Below the pieces are notes generated by a model. The model ran no database searches. It worked only from the letters and a program-made list of their open reading frames with translations, and was not told the DNA's origin. Positions 35,100-47,510 of a stretch of 64,000 nucleotides of DNA are shown here, in pieces. Both the position numbers and the translations under genes were made by a program. The stretch is from Ceratodon purpureus (lineage: Eukaryota > Streptophyta > Bryopsida > Pseudoditrichales > Ditrichaceae), in assembly GCA_014871385.1 (NCBI GenBank), contig CM026426.1, positions 95,152,238 through 95,216,237 on the forward strand, given 5' to 3'. Each line of letters starts with the position of its first letter. Position 1 is the stretch's first letter.

Positions 35100-35925
35100 T
35101 GGGGAATGGGTGTGGGGGGTGGGGGATTCTGAGGCGGTGTGGTTTATCAGGTGGTGGAGATCAGGGAGTCGTTGGTGAGTATCGAAGTGGAGGGGGTGAC
35201 GACTGTCAAGAGACGGGGGCGGCCGCGGAAGCAGGTGGCGATGCCAGCAGCAAGAGCATTAGGAGAAGCAGCGACTGTGAAATCAAGGCAACCGAGGAAA
35301 CAGAAGGGGGAGAATCCAGCACCCTCATGGCGGGAGAAACGGTAGGAACTAGAGCGGGGGCATTGGGAGGAGCAGCGAGGGAGAAGAAACCAAGGCAACC
35401 AAGGGCCAAAAAGATTGCGAATCCAGCACCCGTGGGGGCCGGAGAGAATGGAGCCTTGGCAGGAGCGGGGGCATTGGGAGAAGCACTGACGGGGAAGAAA
35501 CCAAGACAGCCGAGGAAAAAGAAGACAAAGAATCCAAAGCCCCCGTGCCTTGGAGAAATTGGAGCGATGGGGTCCTCGGCCGCAGGGGAAGTGGTGAGCG
35601 TGGGGAAGCCATAGGCAATCAGAGGAGAAAAAAAAGATGTCCATGACGAGTAGTGAATGAAGGAAGGTTGGCGAAGGTGGCCAAGCCTTGCCAGCCAAGG
35701 GGGAAGAACAGAGTTCCTGATCAAGAGGAGGTGGCTGGGGAGGCCGAGAAAGCAAGGGCGGCATCAAAGCCGAGAGGGGGCAGGAAGCGAAAGGTCGGGG
35801 TGGATACTGTGGACAACCTTGGGGCAGGGGATCCAGCACCAGGAGGAATGCAAAAAGTAGTAGATAGGGGGGGACCGCAGGAGGTGGCGTATCGAAGAGG
35901 TGAGAGCAACCTTCTGCTTTCATAG
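35100..35925 (+). pseudogene. AT-hook-like repeat protein (frameshifted)
   Basis: Four basic motifs occur in order: KRRGRPRKQ near 35205, SRQPRKQKGENPAP near 35285, KKPRQPRAKKIANPAP near 35390, and KKPRQPRKKKTKNPKP near 35500. A fourth-type KPRGGRKRK follows near 35775. The G-R-P-R core is typical of AT-hooks, which bind the DNA minor groove. The units repeat about every 100 bp, separated by Gly/Ala-rich linkers. They are spread over three frames, so the gene is broken or has unseen introns. The KPRxPRAKK units resemble the KPRAKK exons of the piggyBac gene at 48.5-49.1 kb; a relationship is possible but unproven. Confidence 0.5.
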
Positions 35926-36462
35926 ACAGATAAGTCGGCGCTATTTCTATGACTCTTTATTAAGAGTCAATCTTCTCATGGTTTTGTTTCATGTGCCCTC
36001 TACTGTCTTGCATGTTGTGGATTGAGTAGATGTAATTGGCAATTAATATTGCACATGAACTTGCTTCATCCTCTGTTCCTCAAGTTTATTTAGAGGCCTC
36101 GCTGCTTGCTTTTGCTAGCCATTTAGGGCCCTCTCAAGCTGTCTCGATTTGTTGGACCTGACGGTCATTTGTTGGACCTGGCGGTCATTTTAGAGTTTCA
36201 TTGAAGACTTGTGTCATTCCAGCTTCGAAGGGTTGGCCTTTGGCAGTTTGGAGGTGAGCCTGCTACCTGCGGATGGTGTCGTGACTCTGTTTTGTTTGGT
36301 TGTTTTGGATGTGGTTGTTTTGAATTTGAACTACAAAATCTGGATATAGTTGGTGTTTCTGCCGTGTTTCTCTCCATGTGTTTTGTCTGTTTGGTCCACA
36401 TAGGTTGAATGTGGGCTCACTCATTCAAAGTAAAAGTTGGTGAAGCTGTGGGCTTCGTGGGT
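35926..36462. other. Sequence before the LTR, no gene recognised
   Basis: A short direct repeat (TTGTTGGACCTGACGGTCAT and a GGCGGTCAT variant, about 36150-36188) is the only structure seen. Confidence 0.5.
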
Positions 36463-37068
36463 TGTTAAAGGGATTTTTTGCCTTTCACCTAGGAGTAGTA
36501 ATTTAGGAGCAGGAACAGTAAATTGCCAGGAGCAGTAAAACAGTTAGTTACTGTCCAGTTACTAGTTACTGCGTTTTGGATGAAGTTTTGACAGTTGGAT
36601 GAAAAATCCACTTGGATGAAAAACGGACAGATTGGATGACGACGGCTAGGGTTTGGAGGGTAGTGAGGAGTGAGGCTTTGGCGGCTCTCACTCTCTTGTA
36701 GAGTTTGCTATGGCTATGGAGATTAGGAGGCGTTGTTAGGAAGTTAGGAGTTATGAGGGCAGGACAGGACTGTACAGGGCAGGACTGATTGTATGAGGCA
36801 GCTATTAATGAGGAAACCAAGACTCTTTCGAGCAGATTGAGTTTGTGTGCACATTGAATGGTAGGTTTTGCTGGCAGATTTATGTTGTGGGTACTTGCAT
36901 TGATGAGAGTTATGGGGGCAGAAGTTACAGAATACTGGTACAATCTAGGAGCAGATTGGTAAGAGGGGGTAGGAACTAGGTGGGTACTAGAAATTTTTGA
37001 GGGTTTTCATTTTTTTCTCTTGGACAGTAAACTAGCTTTCAAAGGGTGAGCTAAATCACCCTTTAACA
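36463..37068 (+). mobile_element. 606-bp 5' LTR
   Basis: Starts TGTTAAAGGG and ends CCCTTTAACA, a perfect 10-bp inverted terminal repeat with the TG...CA ends of LTR retrotransposons. It is followed at once by TTGGCGACCATGC, a likely primer-binding site, then by a leader and a gag-like frame, so it is a 5' LTR. Its ends resemble those of the 3.3-kb and 56.4-kb LTRs, suggesting one broad family. No 3' LTR was found. Confidence 0.8.
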
Positions 37069-37087
37069 TTGGCGACCATGCATTAAG
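37069..37087 (+). promoter_or_regulatory. Putative primer-binding site
   Basis: TTGGCGACCATGCATTAAG directly follows the LTR end, where the tRNA primer of reverse transcription would anneal. The tRNA was not identified. Confidence 0.55.
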
Positions 37088-37171
37088 TACGAACCAGGTG
37101 GCTCTTGCTGCAAACCTGTACAGTCTAGGACAGTTCTAGAACAAGTAGACAGACATTGTGGCCATGGCAGA

Positions 37172-37430
37172 GGGTTACAGTCACAAGGTTACAGTCACAG
37201 GATTACAGTTAGAGAATTACAGTCACAGGATTACTACAGATGCTGCAGCAGGAGTACAGTTTGAGGCTGAGGGGATCAGATTCCAGAATCTAGTGAGGAG
37301 GAGCAAATGTCCGAGCAGTCAACGTCACAGGAGGACCACAGATGCTGTAGTCGGAGCACATTTCGAAGCTGAGGGCACCAAGTTCCAAAATCTCGTGGCA
37401 GAGGAGCCAATGCCCAAGCAGTCAACGGCA
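37172..37430 (+). repeat. Leader tandem repeats
   Basis: TTACAGTCACAGGAT-like 19-bp units at 37172-37232 are followed by two copies of a unit of about 102 bp (near 37232 and 37335) sharing ACCACAGATGCTG-like starts and GAAGCTGAGGGCACCAAGTT-like cores. The stretch is open in one frame (37158-37514). Confidence 0.6.
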
Positions 37431-38158
37431 CAGGAGCTGAGGACAGCTCCAAAGCAGATGGAGGATAGACGCAGGTATTCAGGTATGTTTCAAACCACTG
37501 TTGAATTCAGATAGTCACGAAAGGAACAGTAGGTTGCGTGAAAAACCAGTAGTAAAAAGTAGCAGTTAAAATCATAAAGTTACTAGCTAGTAAAAAACAT
37601 TCGAGCAGGAAAAAGTAGCAATAAAAAATTGGAAAGTTACTAGTCAGTAAAAACAGTCGAGTAGTAAAAGGTAATAGTAGAAACTAAGGGTAAAAATGCG
37701 AACAATAAAAATGAGCTAAGAAAACAGTAAGTGGCTCACGAAGGAAAATGAGAAATGGGAAAATTGAAAAGTTAAAATTAAAAATGAATGGATAGTAAAG
37801 AACCAGGAAAAAACGTGTGGGGAGAAGCTTGCTTAAATTGTAATGTATGGAAGCTTGGAAAAACTGAGACTATGCTAGAACTTGCAAAACTAAGGGCGGA
37901 AAACTATCTATAGTAGGACAGTAGAGACTGACAAGTCTCAAAGGAACCAAAGTGGAAGGGTGGCAAAGGGATGGACTGGACAGGAACCAGGGAACAGGAG
38001 GACTAGCATTTGACAAACCAGAGGAGGGCTGAGAACAGGAGTTGATAGCACCTACCCAAGAGTTTTGAAGGAGCACACTCAGTTACTGGAAGCACCAGCC
38101 AAACCAGAAGAGCACCTGACCAGAGAGTACTAAGGGAAGAGCAGCAAACTATACTGCA

Positions 38159-39133
38159 ATGGAGAGAGAATTCCCAGGGTGGGACAAGGAGGAGATAGCC
38201 AGGAGACAAGCAGCAGAACGGTTGGCAAGGTACGAACTCGGGGAGCAAAGAGCAGCAGCAGAAGTAGGTAAAGCAATGGGAGGACAATTGAGTTCAGAAG
38301 AAAGTATAGCTAAAGGGAGAACCAGGCACTTGATTGACATGGACCAGGTAGGAGAAAATTCAAGCCAGGATACATTACTTGGAGTAAGCAGGAGGATAGG
38401 GTCAGCAAGAGGAGAACCTGGCCCAAGCTTCAAGAATTGGGAGGAGGATGAGGAAGAAATTCGGAAGTATAAGGGACATCCACTATCACCTAGGACCAGC
38501 AGGAGGGAATTCCCAAGGCCAGGTGAAGGAGACACACAGCATTGCTGGAACCCCCAGACCAGAATGGCATCAGCATATGACCATTACCAGGAGGAGGAAA
38601 AGAAAGGAGGCAGCAGACCAAACACACCAAAACCAGGGGAGAAAACACCAGGTGACTTGGTGGAGACATTGGAAATGCTGAATAAGAAATTGGAAGAAGT
38701 TCACACTGAGGATAGAGTACAGACAGGAGCAGCATCACAGTCAGAAATGTACAAGACAGGTAAGTCAGCACAGGTGAATTCGAGGAGACCAGTGGTACAT
38801 TTTGCACAAGAGCAATTCCAAGGAATGGAGCTAGAGGAAGATGAAGAGGAAAGAAGACAACTCGAGGAGTTAAAGGCTCGATAACAGGCTAGAAGACAAG
38901 CAGAGAGAGAGCAAAGAACCCAGCTGGCAGTGGAGGACGTGTACATGAGACATATGGAGGAGCTAGGCGAGGCAGCCAGGTTCAAAGAAACAATGGAGGC
39001 TTGGGAGGAAAAGAATCGGGAGGAGATTAAACTGAAGGAAGCCATGAAGCTATGGCAAGAAACAAAGAGACTCGAAGAGCAGGACCAGGAGAAGTCCTGG
39101 AAGGCTAGGCATCGATTCTCGTTGGCATCATAG
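38159..39133 (+). pseudogene. Gag-like coiled-coil frame of a truncated LTR element
   Basis: One frame starts at 38159 (MEREFPGWDKEEIARRQ) and runs to 39133 with a single TAA at 38882. The product is extremely rich in Glu, Arg, Lys and Gln with predicted long helices (EEDEEERRQLEELKAR, then EAMKLWQETKRLEEQD). Position after an LTR, primer site and leader argues for gag. No zinc knuckle, protease or reverse transcriptase follows, so the element is truncated near 39.13 kb. Confidence 0.6.
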
Positions 39134-39139
39134 ATTAAA

Positions 39140-40705
39140 GATATGTAGTTTGTGTCGATCTTGGTCGCAAGAGGTGAATGAGACTTCGAGCACACCAAAT
39201 CACTTTACCGCGGCTGTTGTGAACCATACCAAGAGCGATCTTGTAGGCATGTCTCTGGGCCGAGAGCTTGGAACCGTTACAACCCAAGTGCAATCAGTAA
39301 CCAAGAGGATGGACGACCTGGAGAGACACATGACAAAGAACGATCAGGATATGGCGGAAGTTCAAAAGAAGTAAGACCTATTACTAGGCCTCATCATGCC
39401 AATTGGGGCGCAGAGACCTCTGTCTGCCAACTTATGTAACGTCCAAACGTCAGTTTATCCGTCAGCGGAAATCGGGCAGAGAGCTATGAACCTAAGCGTT
39501 CCTGATTCCACTTTTCCTACAGAAATAACGGAAGTCAAAGTTGTTTCTTGCTCAGGATCAGGAGTCTCAAATGATGTCAACGAAGATCTCCACATCCGAT
39601 CATAACCAGGCATGTAAAATGCATTAGGATTTCTGCAATATCGCCTCTCTTAATTTGTAGGGAATAGAGATGCAATGTCTAACATGAACATCTATTCTAG
39701 ATAACTATAAACTAACGTCGCTGTGTATATTTATTCATAACAGACTCCCCCTTTTTATGTAACAATGAACGTGAACACAGTCCGATCCCCATCAAGAAAG
39801 TCACAGCAGACATCAAGGGGAGAAGGGAAAACCCAATGATTGGTCTGCAGGCAGCGTTTGGGCTACCAGATTGTGGGGAGTCTTTGAGATCATTAAAGGG
39901 ACCTTCTGAGACTAGTGAGTTTGCTCTGATCGCATTACATATCTCGTAAATTATGTACAGCGTGAAGAGCATCTACCACTCATTTCAAGCTTCTAGGCAT
40001 GTCTGACTTATAATTTTATACGGAACTATGTTAGTGTAGGCACAAAGGACGTAGTCAAATTTGCATTAGCGAAGAAACGGAAGAAAACAAGCGGCAAATC
40101 TGCACTCCCCGTCACATCCATACAAACAGGGGTATGAGTTATTCAAGATCCGAAGTCCGTACCAGATATGGTGTCGATTCAAAGACCAACAAGGAACCGG
40201 AAAAGACCGTCAAAGTTCCTCGATTACGTTCCACCGTTTGAAAACAAGCCATGCGCGAAGGGGGTAAGCCAAAATATCTTTTCCTAAACCATCTCATTTA
40301 TGGTCTCCGGATTTTTGTACAGGACTGACATCGTTCTTCTCCTAACCTTTCCATGTTTACAGTGTCTACCCGTGCCGCTGAACAAGGCAGTGTGGGTTCT
40401 TTACCCAAACCGCCCCAACACTATTGTCGCACTAGGACGATGTGGTCCTTTCTGGCGATCATATAAGAAGAAGCTTGTTCCCAATGTGAAGGATGTTTCA
40501 TGGGAATATGGGATGCAACAGGTGACCCATATTTACCCAGAGGTTGCCAATTTACCAGTGTTGTATCCTGATCACCAACGTGAGGGAATTGTTGCAATAT
40601 CGGATGCATTGAAGGGTGATTTCTCTGAAGGGCATTTAACTATTCTTTGGCAGACACGTTACCTTAATATTATTGAAGTCAGCAAAGTGAACTAAACAAT
40701 GGGTA
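39140..40705 (+). pseudogene. Decayed multi-exon coding region, unidentified (part 1)
   Basis: A frame at 39150-39374 has a short coiled coil (VTKRMDDLERHMTKNDQDM). After intron-like sequence a second strong segment lies at 40300-40695, preceded by a TTTACAG acceptor-like site near 40362. It contains NKAVWVLYPNRPNTIVALGR, GPFWRSYKKKLVPNVKDVSW and GDFSEGHLTILWQTRYL. It is clearly protein-like but I do not recognise the family. It may belong to the CACTA-type element that ends at 43069. Confidence 0.4.
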
Positions 40706-40879
40706 AGTACATGACAATCCTATACCACTCGGGAATGCTCTATTTTAGTGTTGATGTGTATTGCACTTAGCATCATCTCCTGTAAAGCCACAAGATTAAT
40801 GGTGTGTACTCTAGTATTGGATGATTGAATCATCAGGGTAATTACTTTGTACCACCACATTTGATCACTAGTTCAGGAA

Positions 40880-42305
40880 CTAACATTTGTCTGTGCAGAG
40901 GTTCGTCTCTTTGACTGTTACACGGCATTAATGTCGGACATGAAATTGAAAGGAGTTTTTGTCCAGGTACTGCAAAGGGCATACGGGTGAAGTCGAGTTC
41001 TCCTTGGGACATGATTTGATTTGGCTTCAACAACGGATTGTGCTAATGTATGGATGTGGCTACTACGAGGTGCTGTCGTTCGTTTAGAGGCATAGTTATT
41101 GACGTTGAGGTCGGACTAGGTATGCGGAAGGAGAACGGCCGCACTGTGGTATGAAAAGTGCATTCAGCATTACAAGACCATCCCCTATTGACAAACGACA
41201 ATCCGGCCCTACGCAACCTCATCTGCTCCACTGTCGATAGGGGACTCCGTTTTAGAGTTAACGAGTCCGGATTTCATAGCGTTGTTTTCAGCCAGCCTCC
41301 GACCAGAATTGTAGTTAGAAATTCATTTTGCTTTCTTCACTAGCGTGGGTTTATACCGCAATGTGTTATTTGTTAGACATGTATTTAGATTCTGTTTTAC
41401 TATGTATGAATATGACATTGATATCTAGACGGTTTACATTATCTTCGACTATTCTAAACAGCCATACTCTTCTTTCAGTTCACACGATATGACTTGAAGC
41501 ATTGGCATTGCACATTTACAGTTTTTGCGCATTTGGTTATGTCGTTTATATTTGAATTATCATTATAGTCAATTATATCAATTTACCAAACAATCACGAC
41601 GACGTCGGTGACCAAACAGCCGTATAAATAGGAACGAGATAACGTCTCCGACGCTGATGGTAGTGAACAGACCATTTTACTAGACCACGTATCGGCCTCA
41701 AAAGGACTGCTCGGTGGAGAATTCGACATCTCGAACCACATTTCGTAAGAAATAGGGAAAATTACAACTGGTAATACGTGAGCGATGGTGGACAATCTAA
41801 CGGCGTATAAGCATTGGTAATCTACTGAAGACGTCCTAGATAAAACACGAGGTAGGCGTACAAATCGGAAAATCCATTAGTCGAGGCCAGCAGTTCACAA
41901 ACAAAGTCGAATTTCCTCGTTCCACGTCAGGTCGCGATGAACTTCCATCGCACATCAGAACCTCTTCCCAGCTGAAGACCATGCGATGAAGGTGATATTC
42001 ATGTCGCCCAGTTTTGTTTCTTGTGACCCGGATTACTCAGGATTTCACAGACACCAGTGTTGACCCTCATGACCTCCAGAGCGTGAAAACCATGTTGCTA
42101 GGGGCCCTTTTATACTATTCCGGGGAATATAAAAATGACAACCTTGCTAGTAGTGTGACTAGATTCTCACGACAATCAAAAGAGGATAGTAAGCCATTCT
42201 GGATCCTTCGAATGGCAATAGCATCTACCAAACAGGAGAGAGGCCATGATGCACATCCAGACATCATAGCCACTATGCTGAATTCAGAATTTTGTACCTC
42301 TGATT
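40880..42305 (+). pseudogene. Decayed multi-exon coding region, unidentified (part 2)
   Basis: Exon-like pieces include one after CTGTGCAG near 40900 (LFDCYTALMSDMKLKGVFVQ, ending at a GT), one at about 41150-41341 (LTNDNPALRNLICSTVDRGL), and one at 42014-42307 (VDPHDLQSVKTMLLGALLYY and DSKPFWILRMAIASTKQERG). Intervening sequence is AT-richer. Function unknown. Confidence 0.35.
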
Positions 42306-42309
42306 AGAC

Positions 42310-43069
42310 ATAACTCTAAGGAAGGCAACGCAAATGACCAACGACGCAGCAGACGACAGTGACGACATACGGCTGAGAAAAAGCAGATACGAGTTACGAG
42401 TGCTGCGCATGCTTGTCATACATGCGTGTACTATTCTGTACTGTACAAGCTGGAGAACCATAGACTGGGAAATCCTGTCCAGTTCTACATGGAAATTTTT
42501 ACTCCCATGGCCTTCATGAATGAATGTTGCCACCAATGTAGGAACAATGGATGAATAAATGTCACCATGTCTCGACACATGTCTGTGTTGACATTTTCCA
42601 AGACATGCGGACGTCTTCAAAAGAGAAATAGAAAAGAAATTTGATATTTTAAATTTCATTTACAAAGAAAAAATAAAGACAGGTTCTTTAATCCATGAAG
42701 GCTTTTTTCTGGTTCCTATGTTGACTCTACCCTTCCTGATGATTTTTTTCCAGTGTAGGCAAGAAGTTACCTTGCAGCCCACTAACTTCGCGCCCATATA
42801 TCGTGTGTCAAACCTAGGCCGTTTCCAATGTGGAAATTTTGTGTTTGTGGAGATTTTCTCTGCCACGTCCCCATAGACGCGGACATTTTTCCATACGTCT
42901 TTGCATTTTTAAGCTAACATGCCCGTATCTGGACTCGATTAGCCTAGTTTATCTCAAAAAACGCGTTAATGTCCTCAACTTTTCCAAGACATGTGACCAA
43001 CACAGAGACATCACAAAAACACAACCATGTTTTAAAGAACATCTCCAAAAATATAGGTTTCTTATAGTG
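42310..43069. mobile_element. CACTA-type terminus with subterminal repeats
   Basis: The segment ends TTTCTTATAGTG at 43058-43069, the reverse complement of CACTATAAGAAA, matching the classic CACTA-transposon end. The 500 bp inside carry repeated GACATG/CATGTC and GGACGTC motifs. The other end was not found with confidence, so size and content are unknown. Confidence 0.6.
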
Positions 43070-44119
43070 AAAAGTCATTTGTAGTACTTTGAATTGGACT
43101 ATACAATACATTCTTTATTGAAAGGTGAGTTTCTTACAATCAATGGAATTCATGTTCTACAATATGCACTTAAAGAATGACAAATGTAATATTAGTACAC
43201 TAGCTTTGCACCCAAGGCTTGAACTCAGTACGATAAGCACAACGGCATATTTAACACAATTGAAAAATACATACAATATGTATTACAACATGCGAGCAGT
43301 GTAAAATATATGGCACCAAGGTAATACATTACAAAATTAGTTACTATAGACATTGTACCTCTGGAAGCCTACTATACTCAATATAATGTATGTACGAGAC
43401 AATTGTGCATGCGCTAAAGTACTCTATACTACTCCACTACTCGTCCAAAGAATTTAGCAATGTCAATTTAGAATTCTAGACATAAGTACTACTACTTTAG
43501 GCAAAGTACTAAAGAATTTTTCAAATTCCAGAGCATAGTAGACATGCATAACATTATCTACAGTAGATCCTTAAGACATTTGGAAGATCTTAATTGCGTC
43601 TTTGCATGTGCACATCAACACAATATTGTAGATGTACTCGATTTTTAGACCAATCAAACCACTAATCATGATCATAAACCTTGAACCTTTGATAGTGAGC
43701 AAAAAATATAAAAGGTTAACAATTCACATACCATTTTATGGCAACAAAGCCTTTGCATGTCTGCCCTTGCGTGAAGAATCTTTCCCCTCTCTTAGCAACA
43801 CAAAGCATCAAACCTTGATCACGCATCTCTTTGAAGACGACTATCCCCACTCGAAGCTGTTGTATCATTCTAGATAGGGGATTTCTCCACAGCGCTGGCC
43901 CAAGCACGTACATCAATTGACAAACACAACAAAAGCACAAAATGGGTGGTAAAGGTGGCTACGACTAGAAAGAACAATGTCATTACGAGGGAAGGGAAAT
44001 AGATAAAAGTTGCACTCACCAATTGCAATTGAATGCATGCCTTTGATATCCTCTGTAACCAACGTATTAACATCTTACAAATACACAATAGGACACGGTC
44101 ATTACAAGGTGTTGCTTTT
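43070..44119. other. AT-rich sequence, no gene recognised
   Basis: Short frames only. Nothing recognisable on either strand. Confidence 0.5.
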
Positions 44120-45300
44120 GCCTTGCTTCAGCTCCAAGTTCTCCACTGCTAAGGCATTGAATAACTTTTGTCTCTCCTCTAACATTCCTACCACCTTATG
44201 AGCTCCGCTGTCGAATAGTAAAGCTCAACCAAGTCCATCCGCATCTAAGCCTCTTCCTCTTCCAATTGCTTGTGAATCTCGTCCATCTTTTATCTTCCCT
44301 TGGTCGGAGCTTGGACCTTCGTTCTCAAGCAGTTTGATGAGGATAGATTTCTACTAAATCTGATGCTTCCTGCTATGTACCAAGCACGCCGTTCATTTGC
44401 ACTTGGACCTTGCTGCCTCCGCCCTCTCAGAACACTAGACCTTCTCCAAGCCAAAGACCTTCAGCTCTAGGTGCACCAACCCCATAATCCCGCTAACTCT
44501 TGCAATTGCTCCAAAACTATTTCTTCTCTCTAGACTACTAAATCCTCACTTCAATCCCTTACAGTGACTTGCACACACACATTCCACTTTCAAAATTACC
44601 ATCACAATCATTTGTCTATCCAAGATAGGATTTTGTGATAGCCACTTCTCCTCCCTCGTGTTTCATTCGCAACGGTGCGCTTTCACTATCAAAGGCTCCT
44701 CCCCCAAGCCACGCCTTTGTCCTGGGCTCCACCTTAAAGTTGCGCTATTCCTCACGTTGCACGTCAATGAGCTTCTTCTCTAAGAACATCTTTCTCAGGG
44801 CCACATATTTGCAAGGTCTTGGTTGTACCTTATCCGCTGATGCTTGTTGGTCTCCGCCCTGAAGGTGCACCAATCTACAAAGCCAACACCTTCTTCATAC
44901 CCAAATGCCACTTCGACTGCAATTTTCACCTTTGTGTTGTTACGTACTCAATTGGTCCATGTTAGTAGAGGATAAGATGGAGGAATTCAACCCTTGCCTA
45001 CAACCTTGTAATTGAGTTAGGGGAACCCAACGCACTCCAAATCCCCATAACGTGTTCCAAACAGTTTTTTCAATGCTTCCGCATGCACTGTGTTTTTTCA
45101 GAAACAATGCATATTATCTCCTTCTTGAGCAAGCATATACTCTCTATAGAAGTCATACCTGGTCAGAACAGGAGGTGGCGCCTTTAAACGCCACATTGTT
45201 GCATCAACGTCCTCTACCAACTGGATCTTGTTTGACAAATCTTCACCCTTCTTATGTATTGTCGCAAGCATAGCCTTGTCGTTGCAAATCACCTCGACAT
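44120..45300 (-). pseudogene. Decayed minus-strand coding region, unidentified
   Basis: Read on the minus strand from 45292, the frame contains IHKKGEDLSNKIQLVEDVDA and PPPVLTRYDFYREYMLAQEG, then breaks at a stop. Further stretches near 44860-44620 (KYVALRKMFLEKKLIDVQRE) and 44280-44120 (a Glu-rich MDEIHKQLEEEE stretch) continue with stops between. The composition suggests a gag- or coiled-coil-like protein. Family unknown. Confidence 0.4.
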
Positions 45301-46863
45301 CGCCTTTGTCTTTATCGCTCCAAGGCTATTCAGATTCAAATGAAGGAAAAAAAACAATATAGAGTAAAATATAACCATTTAGCATTAAAAAAACAATATT
45401 CAAATGACAATTTATGAAGACGCCAGGCGGCCGGAAAGAATTACAAAGGCTGAATGACTAAATATGCTGAGAATTAAAAAGAACGGACAAAAGGATGAAC
45501 TAGACAGAAAAAGAAAATTGAAAAATTATATGAAAAATTCAAAATTAAAAGAAAAACGATAAGGCGCAAATTCAAATATAACCGCATGCTTTGTTTAATT
45601 CTCAGGTACCTACTAACTTTTAACACCTAAAGAACAATTGTCCTAGAATGGGCTTTTTTAAAATTTGGGCAAGTTCCCAGAATTCTAATTTAATTCCTAC
45701 ATCTTTGAAAAAAATAATGAAGGTACGCATTTTGAAGAGGTTAATGCAGAATTTTTATTTATTTTCTTTGAACATACTGAAAAAAATTACAGGGTTTTGA
45801 GTGTCAAAAGCTGCATTCAACCAAACTTCGGGCAAGCTCACAGCCACTCTGAATGCAGCAAATTCTGCCCAAACTGCCCAAAATTGCCAAAATCTGCTAA
45901 AATCTGCCCAAAGACGAGACTTTGAAATTCCACCAAAAATTGAGATTTTAATATTTTTCAAAAATAAAAATTCCAATGTATAGAAAAGGCAGTAGAGCAT
46001 GTTCCCACGGTTCAGATTTTTAATCCAAATTGTTTTCATATGCTATTTTTATTATCAAAAAACGGCCTTTGTTTGTGAATTTCAGTATAACCCCTAGCGG
46101 AAAATGATTTTTTTGGCAACCTTCCACAACTTTTTTGAATATAATTTTTTCAACACAATTAGCTAACTCAATATTCTTTGACGTGCATCAAAACCTGCAA
46201 AATCCATAATGCAAAAAAATGGTTTTTTGGGCCTTCAAAACTCTGCTGTTCCCTTTTTGCGCAGGGAAAAAAAACTTGTTTTTCAACTTTGAACAATACG
46301 ATCTTGCAATTGGTGAGGGATGAGTGTGTAAGATTTGGTGGACATGTAGACATAGAAGTTAGCTACAAGATCTTACGGTTAGATGTACTAATTAAGAACT
46401 CAACTTTGCAAAATCCACCTTGCTTTGAAGAGGGGCTGTTTTGAGGTAGTTTTGATGAAAAATACCCTAAGAACTTTAGGGGTTAAGGTTCATGGGAGGC
46501 AGAATTATAATCATCAAGCTTTTTTAGTTGACACGGAATCAGCTTCTGAAATACTTTTAGAATGAAATTCTAACTCTCAGTTCCTTTTGGTTGTAATAAA
46601 TAAGTAAAAATGAACTTTAAAATTCTCGATCGGTTTGAAATGACGAGATTCTCACTAACAAGGCGCCGTGACATCCCGTTGTGAGAGCATATTGTGAGAG
46701 CATGTTCTGGTTGGTAGGGGCGCTTCTTCTAGCTTGTAACTTCTGTGATTCAAACCTGAAGGAGTATTCAACTTCGATCTTCACTTTGTATCAAAGCTTT
46801 AGAATCTTTCTCTTGAAAAGCATGGAACAGTATCTTGTCATACACGACGCTAGCAGAGATGGA
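45301..46863. other. AT-rich sequence flanking the piggyBac element
   Basis: No gene recognised. It contains CTTTAGGGGTTAA at 46474-46486, the exact inverse of the element's left terminus TTAACCCCTAAAG at 46864-46876, and an ATAACCCCTAGCGG near 46087 that could be the other end of a small (about 390-bp) non-autonomous relative. Confidence 0.4.
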
Positions 46864-46867
46864 TTAA
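46864..46867. repeat. TTAA target duplication, left
   Basis: TTAA stands directly before CCCCTAAAGGAGG, as expected for piggyBac insertion. Confidence 0.55.
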
Positions 46868-47510
46868 CCCCTAAAGGAGGTGGGAGGCCAAATCGGCCTA
46901 CGGTCTCGACGTCAGGGCTTATAACGTTCGGATCGTTCGGAATTAGCGAAGGGGTGTAACTAGAAAGAGTTCGGCACCAAGGAGGAGCAGACGGAGAGAT
47001 TTTCCGGGGAATTTTCCGAGCGAACTACAGTTCAGTGGGTTCGATTGTATGCGCGGATCCGTGTATTCCGGGGTAGATGCGTAGACGACCGAGGCGTAGA
47101 CGGGGAATAAAGGGTAGGGGGTACGCTGATTAAGCGAGATTTCCGGGTGGCCGTTGGTGACCTGGGCAGCCGGTCAGGGTCGTTGGGAAGGACGGGGTGG
47201 CGGATTCCCCGCTTCATTTCACCTCCCACCTCCAGCACTCAGGGTTTCTGTGGGAGAAATTGTATTTTTTGGGTTCAATTGATCAAAGGACTCATTCAGG
47301 GGATTCGGATTTCGGAGAGGCGGCGTCCTGGAATGCGACAACCACGTCGGGGGGTACAAGATTTAGCGGCGATTGGAGAAATGGAGTGCGGGGTGGAGTA
47401 CCAGGAGAGAAAGTCGTCGCGATCGTGTTCGGGAGCAGCCTCTATTGGTATCTTCAGACATCCGTGGAGTTCAAATTTGCGGCGCGTGATCGTGAGAGGG
47501 AGGGGTATAG

